Notes under the pieces: generated by a model
The model's database searches: none
What the model was told of the DNA's origin: nothing
Seen by the model: only the letters and a program-made list of their open reading frames with translations
Translations under genes and position numbers: made by a program
In this document: positions 36,507-45,875 of the stretch, piece after piece
Layout: each line of letters starts with the position of its first letter
How positions within the stretch are numbered: the first letter of the stretch is position 1
Assembly (NCBI GenBank): GCA_958450365.1
Contig: CAUEEP010000930.1
Coordinates: 1,729,501 to 1,793,500, forward strand
Direction of reading: 5' to 3'
DNA: 64,000 bases
Source of the DNA: Mesorhabditis belari
Taxonomy: Eukaryota > Nematoda > Chromadorea > Rhabditida > Rhabditidae

Positions 36507-39500
36507 TTAATGATAGACCTGTAACTTTGGCACTGAGTTTTTCGTGAGATTTGTCGAGAAAATAGAGACAGCTAGAGCACTGCAGAGGGCAAAAGCGATG
36601 AAACAACCCTGAACTTTTCCTTTTAGAGTGCTTTAATATAAATTGCAATATCCAATAAACTTGTCGAATAGAAAATTGAAGCTTACAATGAATCAAAAGT
36701 TGGTTTTCAATGAAGTTATTACAAAACGTACCCTGTAGTTGGTGAATGGTAGAAAATATCCACAAGCAAAACAGGCAGTTGTCAAAGAGGCCAATGTTCT
36801 GGATAATTTAATCCATTCTATAGAAACAATATGATTTGCAACTAACAATATTATGTAGAAAGCTATTGGTAGATATGTAGCATAAGAGATCGGTGAGAGA
36901 CCAATGATTAGTGATAGTAAAATCAGAGTGATCGTCACTTTGAGAGCCGTTGCCTAAATGATATCATAAAGTAATGGCAAAGCAAGATTTCCAGAAAGGG
37001 GATTGAACCCTCGACCTTTTTGCTTTCCATTGACATGCTCTAACCACTGAGCTATCCGGTATCTTGCCAGAGAAGAAAGAGAAGAATAAGAAGATAAGAA
37101 TAAGAATAAGTTTAACTTTGTTGATTTCAAACCTGTAGAGCGCAAAGTTGTTGCAGAGTTGACCACTCTTTGAAGCGATTCTTCAGGAATTCCTGAATGG
37201 AATTCGATTGTTGCTTCAGTGTCCAATACTCGCAATGCTCTGATCAACAAACCTCCCAAAGCGTTGAAACCAATGCAATGAATGTCCATTGATATGTGAA
37301 CATGAGAAGAAGAACCAATGAGACACCGACAAAAAACGATAAGAATGGAGAACGGGGGACCTGGAAGGGATTGTTGAGGTAAAAGAGCAAATTGGCAATC
37401 GATATCTAAGCTATGGATAGCTTAGATATTGATTGCATCTTGAGCACCAGGCTTTTTTTTTGTTTTGTTCGATTCAGCTCACCGTAAACTTGATGAATTC
37501 AAGGAGTGAAGCTGAAGAATACGGTAGTTTACAATGTTTTTCCATAAAATGAGTGAATATTGAAACGATGATGAAAACGAATGAAGAAAAGAAAAGAGAA
37601 AAGGCTGAATATAAAGAGAGACAAATCCGAAGCTTGTGCCTTGTGGAGAGGGAGAAAAAGATCTGAAAAGGGAATTGGGTAGGGCTGGCTCTCTTAGATA
37701 GAGTTTGATTCAGTTTTTAAGCTTTGCTTTTAAGCATTGATTTTGATTGTACATTATAATCTTAGATTGTCGCTCAATTTTTTTCTTCTACTCACTTGAT
37801 ACATTGTTGGACTCGCCGCCAATTGATAGAAGCTGAGAAAGAAACCGACACAAAGACTGGCAAGGCATTTTTGGAAACTAAAAATAGTGAAAAGATTAGA
37901 AATTAGTGAAAAATTTTTAAGTACACAAGTACCGTATACTCTCTAATAGTAGTGCACTCTCTAATAGTATTGCGGTCCAGGAGGGGGTTCAAAAAATAGT
38001 AGTGCACCAAAACCAAAGTGCACCAAAATTTGAATTTCTGGTGCTTCTCTTTCATCTAAACCTTTTTGACTTTATGTTTATGTAACATTCTAAAGCTATT
38101 CAAGCAAGCAAAAGTGAGGCTTTTTTATTCATTTATTAACTATTCTTCACATGAAAAAGTTAGCAAAAAATCTAAAATTGTTGTGCAAAGTGCATAAACA
38201 TCTTTTTGTTGTTTTTTGTCAAGACACAAATTGTCAACTCGCCGGCCCACAACTGTATGTCAAAAGGAGCCAAAGGAGTACGTGAAAGAATTGCAGAATT
38301 TTTGGACAAATCTTTATCTGTCTTACTTTGGTAAATGTACTCTTTAATAGTAGTGCACTCTCTAAGAGTATTGCGGTTCAGGAGGGGGTTCAAAAAATAG
38401 TACTACTATTAGAGAGAATACGGTATACAAAATCATACGATTACCTGAATTGAAAAGATAAAATCTCATTAAAATATGCCACTTCCTCAAGTCCATAGTA
38501 GACAAAAATACCACAACCAGCAGTAAGAGACTAAAATTCTTTGAATTCTTTGAATTCTTCGTGATTCTTTGAACGTTTCTACTGTCATTTCATCGTTTTT
38601 AATTACAATTTTATAATCAATTTAAAATTTTTCTTCACTTACCGCCAGGAAAACGAAAAATACGGGCAACATGGCCATCGTTTGACCGGCAAAAACGGTT
38701 GAAAGAAGTGAAAGACAAGCGATTAATGGAGCCTGGAAAGATTGGAAAATTTCCTTGATGTTGCAAGGTTTAAATCTTTGTATTTTGATATTTAACTCTG
38801 CTCACCAGTATATAGAACGGGAATCTCGAGATTGCGTTGAGAAGAGAACTTGTAAACATCAAATAAAAGAAGAGAACGCCCATTGAAATGACTACTTGTA
38901 GTAGAGAGCACAATTGTTGCACTGAGTTTTTTTGAATATAAATAAGTCTTCAGTTCATTTACTTATTGTTTTAATAGTCCAAATCTTTCTCAATTGATGG
39001 CTGTTTTCAACTTTCCCTTTCTTTAGTCGCTTCTTCTTTCTTATTTGTTATGTTTTGCTTTTATAACTTTTATAAAAGAATCAAAAATCAAAAAGACCTC
39101 TGGTAAATACAGCCATAATTATCTTCTCAATCAATCAGACGGTAATTCTTTTCATCCTCGGTCCGAAACAATTCAATTTCAACGTGAAAAGTTTTCCCTT
39201 TTTATGACCCCCTCACTCGCTGTGTGCCAGAAAGCGCGCGATTGTGCGCGCGCACAAAGAACACAACTCGGAGACAGACTTTTTACTCACAAGCATCAAA
39301 AACTCCACGTTTTTTTAGAAACTTACAAGTTTCTGATTGAAATCGAAGCTTCAGATATAAGAAAATGCTTGGAGATGGAATGTAGTGCAGAATTTTTGTC
39401 ACAGTCATCGAAACGGAGAAGAGAGATAATAAAGAACTGAAAATGCCATTTTAAGCCGACTTACGCTTTGAAAATTTCTAGAAGTTACCCAAAAAGATAG

Positions 39501-39796
39501 AAAATACTGCTAGGGCCTGGACATATTAGACACCAAAAAGCGAATGGAGGAATGGAGATGAGAGACATTGAAAGACCGATACGCCAAGGAGAACAACTCA
39601 TCGTACCCTGAAAATAGAACAAAACCATCTTTTTGATAGTCTGTGGCTAAAGCTGAATGTCTTTTACTTGCTGAAAGTTGATTGGACTCTTCAAATTGGC
39701 TATCCGAATCCCGCAAGTTGCCGTCAAAATAGGAATTAAAGCCAAAAGAATAAGCGGAGAAGCTTGAAGGAGATCATTCTCCATCCATTTAACCAT
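36507..39796 (-). CDS. Unrecognised polytopic membrane protein (364 aa)
   Basis: Ten exons on the minus strand: 39796-39668, 39607-39508, 38921-38806, 38732-38643, 38530-38445, 37877-37796, 37360-37253, 37192-37133, 36953-36732 and 36608-36507. All junction phases agree and give 364 aa. The product has about nine or ten hydrophobic segments, for example 'PLILLALIPILTATCG', 'VVISMGVLFFYLMFTSSLL', 'FLSFFVGVSLVLLLMFTY' and 'ITLILLSLIIGLSPISYATY', with few charged residues between, so it is a membrane transporter or similar. The stretch 'YYGLEEVAYF...LSFYQ' faintly recalls the Ost-alpha/TMEM184 group, but the number of later segments does not fit and I do not assign it. The ATG directly follows a ttttag acceptor. 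A 60-base intron (37252-37193) removes an apparent in-frame TGA. Introns hold a tRNA-like sequence and a MITE. Confidence 0.7.
36989..37061 (-). tRNA. Degenerate tRNA-like sequence in an intron
   Basis: The minus strand shows a very good box A with a perfect D stem ('TAGCTCAGTGGTTAGAGCA') and a box B ('GGTTCAATCCC') with a pairable T stem. The acceptor stem pairs with one mismatch. The anticodon stem does not pair, so this is probably a tRNA pseudogene. It lies in the intron between the exons ending at 37133 and starting at 36953. Confidence 0.45.
37930..38425. mobile_element. MITE family 2, larger member (about 496 bp)
   Basis: The left end reads TACCGTATACTCTCTAATAG and the right end is close to its complement, finishing 'gagagaatacggta'. 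A block containing 'aggagggggttcaaaaaatag' style sequence occurs near both ends in the same orientation (37980 and 38380), so the element may have captured or duplicated part of itself. It lies in an intron of the polytopic membrane protein gene. Confidence 0.7.
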
Positions 39797-42095
39797 CTAA
39801 AACAAAGTGTTAATTGAATGTTTTTGAATCGAATTGTAAGATTTGTTAAGGACAAAGATTGAGAGAAGACTTCCCCATTTTATGAGTGTTTTCCCCTTAT
39901 TTCCCTGTTTGAACATTGCGAGTGAAATGGATTGTCCGAGAAGAAAGGAAAATCGTTACAAAGAAAGACTTTCAACTCTTGAGAAGATTCAAAAATTGGG
40001 TTAACTTCTCATAAAACGACAAGAAATGAGTGCGAAATGGAGATTTGAGTGTCTCATTCAGCAATAAACTTTCTCGAAAGCGAAAGTTCAAAGCTGATCT
40101 TCTGCTGATGAATTTTGGGTTGATAAATGGGATATTCTTCAGTTTGAAGGCTGTTTTCCTTGAAAAATTCAAATTGAGTGGAACAATTCGAGAAGAACAA
40201 TATGAATAGATAGAGGAAAGTTGTGAAGGAAATGTTGTGAAGGAAAGGGAACAAATTTGAGGTTTGAAGTATCGGATCTTTTCGAAAGTGAATCAACGAA
40301 TGGAAATGGAGTGAATCAACGAATGGAGTGAATCAAGTAGTCATTTCAATCGAAGGCTGACAATAGAGAAAAACAGGATTCTCTGATCAGGGAAGATACA
40401 AATTCCTCAAATTGCTTGAGGAAAATGATAAGAACTTGGAGGTAAATGTTTGGAGGGAAATCCTCGAATCTCTTGAATAAACAAAATTCAATCAAATCGG
40501 ATCAGATTTGAGAGGAAAAAGAAAGGGTGAAAGGGTAAATTGAAGAAGGAGAAGAGAAGGGGAAGAGTGAAGAAGAGACCGGTATTCGGATCGTTTATTT
40601 CATCGTTTGATTGTTTGATTGTTTGATTTGAAATGATACTCAATCGGCAATGAAATAAACCTGAAATCTTTCACTCTTTACCCGTCTAGTGTTGTGATAA
40701 AGACACTGGTTTTAGTTAGCTAGACTGGAATATGAAACTTGAGTACACGATCAAAAAATGAATTCAATTTAATCGTTAATCGAAAAATTTCTTTAACAAT
40801 AAGCAAGCAAAAAGGATCATTTGTTGACTGAAAGATTTGATTTTGAAAAAGATTTTCAGACTTTTCCGAGCGTTTTTGATTCTTTTCAAGTTTTTCTTTT
40901 TGTTTCTCCCATTTCAAAGAGAAAAAAACACATCGAAAGGCCAAAGGAGACTTTAATAAGAAAAGGGGAAGGAGGAAGAGACAAAGAAAGAGGGGACAAA
41001 TGCTGTAACAATCAAAGCATACACACTCACTCACTTATTGTCTCATTCTTCGGTCTATTATTAAAATAATGCACTGTTGGTTTAGAAAGGAGTGAAAAAC
41101 GAAATTTTTCAATCAAAAGTGACTTTGTTGTCAATCTAGTTGTTTAATGTGATCTGTTTGAGAGTGTCATCTCTTTTTTTATTTCCTTTTCCCATTTCCC
41201 AGCTGTGACAGAACCTCTTGAGTCCCTAAAAAGGCAAAAAAAGAGCAAAAAAGGACCTCGTCTATAAGTGGAAGAATAACAGAAAGAATTGTGAAAGAAA
41301 AAGTGAAGAGAAACCGGAAAATGAGATGATCTTTTCATAGAAAATGATGATGAGACATCGGTGAGTGATCTGAAGAAGCTGAAGATGGAATGGACTGATG
41401 GTAGACTGGATGAGAAGAATTGCTGATCAATATCATGATTTGATTCAAGGTTACAAACTGCAATATTTAGGCTTCAATAAATTCTAATAAAAGGAAATCG
41501 AGGGTAAAGTGTGAGTGACAAGTGAAAGAAAGAGACTCGTTGGAGAATAGAATTCTTTTGTTTTGTTTTCTGTCGTGAGAGACAAAGTTTACTTTGGTAC
41601 CCATTTAAAGGGAAATTCTGAAGGAATTGAGTGGAGAAAAGAGGAGAATTGAGTGGAGAAAAGAAAAAGGAAAGGAACATTACTGACATTCAAACAAAAC
41701 AAAACACACCAACACTCTTTATTTGGGGATCACATTACAGTTAATGTTTTGTGGGAATAAAGAAGGGAAATCATTGATTGAGATTTCACTGACAATGAGT
41801 CTAGTAATTGCATGTGAAAGATCAAACTACATATTAGATGTATATTAGATCAATAATCTCACGATTTTCATACCAATCAACCTGTTGGAAAGCTCTATTG
41901 TTGGGTTGAATGAATCAGATCAATGCGTGCGATTGAGTCGATGAGTCTTTGAGAATCTTTAAGAAATCGGTTTTTTGAAAGGTCTATTTAGCAAAAAAAG
42001 ATATGTATCACAATAGCGAAGCACATGGAAAAAAAAGTAACTGTACATACAATGCAATCTACTGTACTGTAATGACTGTACATACAACGCAATAC
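39797..42095. other. Non-coding, no gene seen
   Basis: Purine-rich on the plus strand in places (40540-40580, 41080-41340). Short open frames lack domains or exon partners. This is the upstream side of the minus-strand membrane protein gene. Confidence 0.5.
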
Positions 42096-42474
42096 ATCGA
42101 TATCAGGGAGCTAATCAAATCAGCGCCGTGTACGAGCAGCGACACGGCAAAAAACAGCCCCTCCACGGTTAAGTTTCTATGTGTTTCTTACTCTTATTAG
42201 ATGCAGAATAAAATTATCTACATTTTGCATACTTTGGGATCACTTAAAACAGAGTTGGTGCCGAGAAAAGCTAAGTTAACCTCTTTTTGAGCCCTTTTTC
42301 GTTTCTCATCCGAGATTTATTCTAAATAGCTTCAAAAAAATTCAGCAGATAACTAATTTTTTTTCTACATCGAATAATAAGAAACACAAATAAACTAAAC
42401 CGCAAGCGCATTATTTTGGCCGGCGCTGTTTGTACACAGCGCTGTTTTGACCAGCTCCCCGATATCATTACTGT
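42096..42474. mobile_element. Foldback element (about 380 bp)
   Basis: The left arm begins 'cgatatcagggagctaatca' and runs through 'cagcg' and 'gtgtttctta'. The right arm, read on the other strand from about 42470, begins 'gatatcggggagctggtcaa' and follows the same order to the 'tcgatgtagaa' end. The arms are about 115 bp and diverged. It ends 10 bp before the stop codon side of the peptide gene at 42485. Confidence 0.65.
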
Positions 42475-42484
42475 TGCTTTCATT

Positions 42485-42897
42485 TCATCCCCACATTCCC
42501 ATTCCGCCCATTCCACCCATTCCACCCATTCCGCCCATTCCGCCCATTCCCATCATTCGCATCATCATCATTCGGCGTCTGGAATTCAATTTTGAACAGA
42601 ATTATTCACTGTTGTAAACAACTAAACCGTTGAAAACTAACTGCATCATCATCCTTTGTCTCCACCACGGATTTCCCCATCCACCCCATGGGTTACCTAG
42701 AATTTTCCTTCTTTTTCATTGTTTTCTATTTCGATGACTAACCCATCATTCCACCCATCATCGGATTCATTCCCATCATACCCACTAAAAATACTGTACA
42801 ACTATTTCAATTTGAACTCACTTCCTGGAAACCATTGAGCATCAATTGTTGTGAATAAAAATAGAGAAATGAAAAGAATAATTAAATGACGGGACAT
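42485..42897 (-). CDS. Secreted Met/Gly-rich peptide (88 aa)
   Basis: Four exons on the minus strand: 42897-42822, 42784-42743, 42696-42642 and 42578-42485, with agreeing phases. Residues 1-20 form a signal peptide ('LIILFISLFLFTTIDA'), and the mature chain would start QWFPG. The rest is repeats of GM, GMM and GGM with a central 'GNPWGGWGNPWW', a basic 'RQRMMMQRR' and a C-terminal MWG. Small secreted Gly-rich peptides with an initial QW are common in nematodes and include antimicrobial and cuticle-associated families; which this one belongs to cannot be said. Its neighbour at 43780-44050 has the same 'DAQW' junction, so the two look like diverged tandem paralogues. It could also be a short structural peptide with no defence role. 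Confidence 0.7.
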
Positions 42898-43312
42898 CTG
42901 AAATTTGAAGAGAAAATGAAAGCACATTAAGCTTGAAGATTTGACTTTTTAAAAAAACAATTCAAAGATTTTAAACAAAATCTAGCAAATAAAAATATTT
43001 GAAGATCGACTTGTGACGCTTTGAGAGACGCTTGTGAAAATCCTCAAAAATGAGAAATTTTTGAAAAATCTCTCTATTTTATCCCTTTTTTTCGTTAGCT
43101 TATCATTTTAGAGAGATGCTTTTTGTTTGGATAATTCGATAATTGGATAACTTCCCTTGTTTAAAAGAGAGAAAATCTCGAGAAATAATCTTTGGGAATT
43201 GCTGAGTTTCGTTTTGCAGTTTAGTTTTGCAGTTTAGTTTCAAAAAGTTTTCGGTTTGTAAGAAAGGCGAGAACTAGAGCAATGAAGAACTAGAGCAATT
43301 CTATAAGAATCC

Positions 43313-43580
43313 TACCGTAAATACTGTAATAGTACCCCACCCCCTCGTAAAGTCGCGTAGTCGCAAAAGTTTTTTAGTATTTAATTTTTTTCAAAGCGCC
43401 CTTACTTTCAAAAAATGCGTCTTTGGTATCAAAAAATAGCTGAAATTCAGGGCTATTTTTTGATACCTAAGCGCGCATTATAGCATAAACTAGTGTCGAG
43501 AAAAACTCGTTCAAAGCTAGACTACGCAACGCTCCGCACCGTCATTCTGGGGGTGGGGCACTATTACAGTATTTACGGTA
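43313..43580 (-). mobile_element. MITE family 1, copy 3 (inverted, 268 bp)
   Basis: Nearly the exact reverse complement of the element at 12963-13230, with the same TACCGTAAATACTGTAATAG ends and the central 'atcaaaaaatagc' inverted repeat. It lies between the two secreted-peptide genes. Confidence 0.85.
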
Positions 43581-43779
43581 TGTTATATCATAGTTTTTCT
43601 TTTCATTTTGTATGCATTTCAACATTTTTATTGGCAAATATTTATTAGCACCTGAGAATTTGGAAAAAAAAAGTAATGTACGGAGGTTATCTTTTCATCC
43701 CCACATCAAACGGTTCAACCTAAAAATTGACTTTATTTTTTCAAGAAACAGTAAACAGTTTAAAAAAAAACTTAATGTT

Positions 43780-44050
43780 TTACCTGTTTTGTAATCGGAA
43801 AATTCTTCTCATCCGAAGTCCTGGGAAAAGCCCCATTCCCATTGGATATCCATAGCCCATACCTGAAAACGGACAATATTCTATATAGAATTCTATATAG
43901 AACAATATAGAATTGTGCACTAAAAGCTATATATAGTAAGATACAGTAATAAAGTAAAATCAAACCATATCCGGGATATCCCCATCCCCATTGCGCGTCG
44001 ACGACAGCGAAAATGAAAACGAAAACGGCAATCAAAAGGAGGGATCTCAT
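43780..44050 (-). CDS. Secreted Gly-rich peptide (55 aa), QWGWG type
   Basis: Two exons on the minus strand, 44050-43966 and 43862-43780, ending at TAA. Residues 1-19 are a signal peptide ('SLLLIAVFVFIFAVVDA'). The mature part starts QWGWGYPGYG, continues with GY, GYP and GMG units and ends with a basic tail ('LRMRRIFRLQNR'). The QWGWG/YGY composition resembles the nlp/cnc-type peptides that nematodes induce after infection or wounding, but composition alone does not prove that function. It is next to a second gene with the same signal-peptide junction (42485-42897), and a MITE separates them. The TATA-like and regulatory elements are not resolved. Confidence 0.7.
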
Positions 44051-44710
44051 TTTGAAACAAAACTGCTAAATGAAATTTTTATATAGTATTCGATTAAATG
44101 CAATAAAAGATGAATTTTTCGATAAAGAATGCCGAAATCTGACTGAAATCGGGGTAAACACAAAATCTGCGTTTTCTTATATTCGATTTCTCCCGTCCAC
44201 CCATCCCTCCCCTTCACAATCGGCCTTTATTCAAAAGGTGAACTATTTTGTGATTTGTTTTCCTCTTTTCTATATCTTATTCTATTCTTTTGTAATATTC
44301 TTTTAATCCCTTTTCCCTTTTTGTATTTGCCGAACATTTTCCCCTTTCTTGTATAGGATATTTTTAGGAAAAACCTTTTTCAAAGAGATACAAGAAAAAC
44401 TCAAAAATTGTGACATCATCATCAATTAAATTTCCTTATTTCTTGCACTTTAATGGTTATTTTTCAAGTCATTATCTATCCTCGTGTTTTTCTTTGTCTT
44501 GAAGGTGGAAAATATTTATTGACAGAGAAAGATAAAAGATTGTGATGAAATATACTGGGATCCAAAGTCTCTGCACAGTCTCTGCACAACTAAAACTTGA
44601 TTTTAAAATCACTGAGAAAAGCTATACAACTAAACTTTTCAAAAATAAAAACCTTAATAAAATTATACTTAAAACTAAGAACTTCATAGCGTATCATAGA
44701 TTTTTTTTAT

Positions 44711-44925
44711 ATGGCTGAGCCACGCACAAGTGGACGGCACGCTGCCAAAAATCGGCCTTCTGTGAGAAAATCTACTGAGGTGGGATTCTAACTTAGAGGC
44801 GTTCAGTTATAATCCGCAGATCGTAGCTTCGCACCATTGGCCGATCCGTCAAGTGCATGAACCAAATGTCTGAACCTGCGATTCCTCTCGTACTAAGCAG
44901 GATTATCAGTATCAGCCAAACTAGA
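44711..44925 (-). rRNA. Fragment of 28S (LSU) ribosomal RNA, about 200 bp, pseudogene
   Basis: On the minus strand the segment carries the conserved 3' region of eukaryotic LSU rRNA, including the sarcin-ricin loop 'AGTACGAGAGGAA', then 'CGCAGGTTCAGACATTTGGT' and 'GAACGCCTCTAAGT'. Outside roughly 44711-44925 the match stops abruptly on both sides. Several conserved positions differ and the rest of the rDNA unit is absent, so it is a stray fragment and not a working rRNA gene. The mariner element begins about 40 bp to its right. Confidence 0.8.
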
Positions 44926-44964
44926 GGTTCCGCATGAAAGATGTGAAAAGCGACTGCAAACATA

Positions 44965-45875
44965 TTAGGTGTGTGAAAAAGTAATCCACGTTTTTAACGT
45001 TTAAATATAAAAGACCATAAGTTTCGTTAAAATAATTTTTATGCAACGAAGCAATCACCATTCGAAAGAACAACCTTTTGCCAACGTTCTACAAGTAAAG
45101 ATAATAAAAATCTTGGTCCTTAGAGACGAAGAAAAGATCAACCTCGGTTTTGACATCGTCTTCGGAATTGAACCGTTTATTGGCCAAAAAGTTAGACGGA
45201 GACAAAAATAAATAATAATCAGATGGAGAAAGGTCTGGACTATAAGGTGGATGTGGTAAAACCTCCCATCCAACACTCTGGATTTTTTGTCGAGTCTGTA
45301 AAGAGACATGTGGTCGCGCGTTATCGTTCATGCGGTATCCATTTGTCCAACTTTTTGATAAAATTCATGGCATTCAAGCGTTTCCTTACGGTTGACCCAT
45401 CACAATTTAATGTAAGGCCTATTTCTGAAGAGGTTGAACGAGGGTTTTCGAGAAGACAGCGTCTTATTTGGTCATCCGAACAGGTCTCAGGGCGACCGCC
45501 ACGTGGTTCATCTTCTAGGCTTTCATTACCACCTTTGAATCGTCGGAACCAAAACCTAGCGGTATCATCAATAACGGCGTCTTCGCCAAACGCATTCCGA
45601 ATTCGACGTGCAGCCTCCGCAGCTTTCAACCCATTTTTGAACTCATAAAGCAAATTTGACCGAATAACGATACTTGTGTATACCATTTTCAAACTAAAAT
45701 GAAAGTAGTTTATTGTCGTCTTTTTAACAAAATAAATATATCATTCGAAAGAGGAAAAAATAAGCTTTTAAACGATATATATATATATCGTTAACAAAAA
45801 ATTAAAAATTGTTTAGATATATTTAGTTAAACAAAATAAAAATAAAAAACGTGGATTACTTTTTCACACACCTAA
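44965..45875 (-). mobile_element. Mariner element with internal deletion (911 bp)
   Basis: Terminal inverted repeats of about 30 bp (TTAGGTGTGTGAAAAAGTAA at the left, its complement at the right) are flanked by TA duplications at 44963-44964 and 45876-45877. Full-length mariners are about 1.3 kb, so roughly 0.4 kb is missing. The transposase lies on the minus strand and is broken at about 45325. The termini look intact, so the copy could in principle be moved by an active relative elsewhere in the genome. Confidence 0.9.
45060..45686 (-). pseudogene. Mariner transposase, deleted and frameshifted
   Basis: The N-terminal part (45686-45321) has the mariner DNA-binding helix-turn-helix modules: 'FKNGLKAAEAARRIRNAFGE', the GRP linker 'EPRGGRPETCSDDQIRR' and a second helix-turn-helix 'STVRKRLNAMNF'. 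The C-terminal part (45331-45089) keeps the second catalytic Asp ('NDNARPHVS') and the third ('YSPDLSPSDYYLF'), that is the last two of the DD34D triad, and then loses its end. The segment with the first catalytic Asp is missing, and the two halves lie in different frames at the junction near 45321-45331. The protein cannot be active. Confidence 0.85.

Noticed and set aside
37193..37252. In-frame TGA read as selenocysteine in the polytopic membrane protein
   Set aside because: A 60-base phase-0 intron with gtttgt donor and ccattcag acceptor removes it and keeps the frame.
39045..39440. Plus-strand open frame of 131 codons in an intron of the membrane protein gene
   Set aside because: No recognisable domain, no supporting splice or start context, and mixed composition typical of chance frames.
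36507..39796. Assignment to SLC12 cotransporters or Ost-alpha/TMEM184
   Set aside because: Only short hydrophobic stretches look similar, and segment number and conserved motifs of those families are missing.
45223..45648. 141-codon plus-strand frame
   Set aside because: It is the antisense of the mariner transposase remnant.
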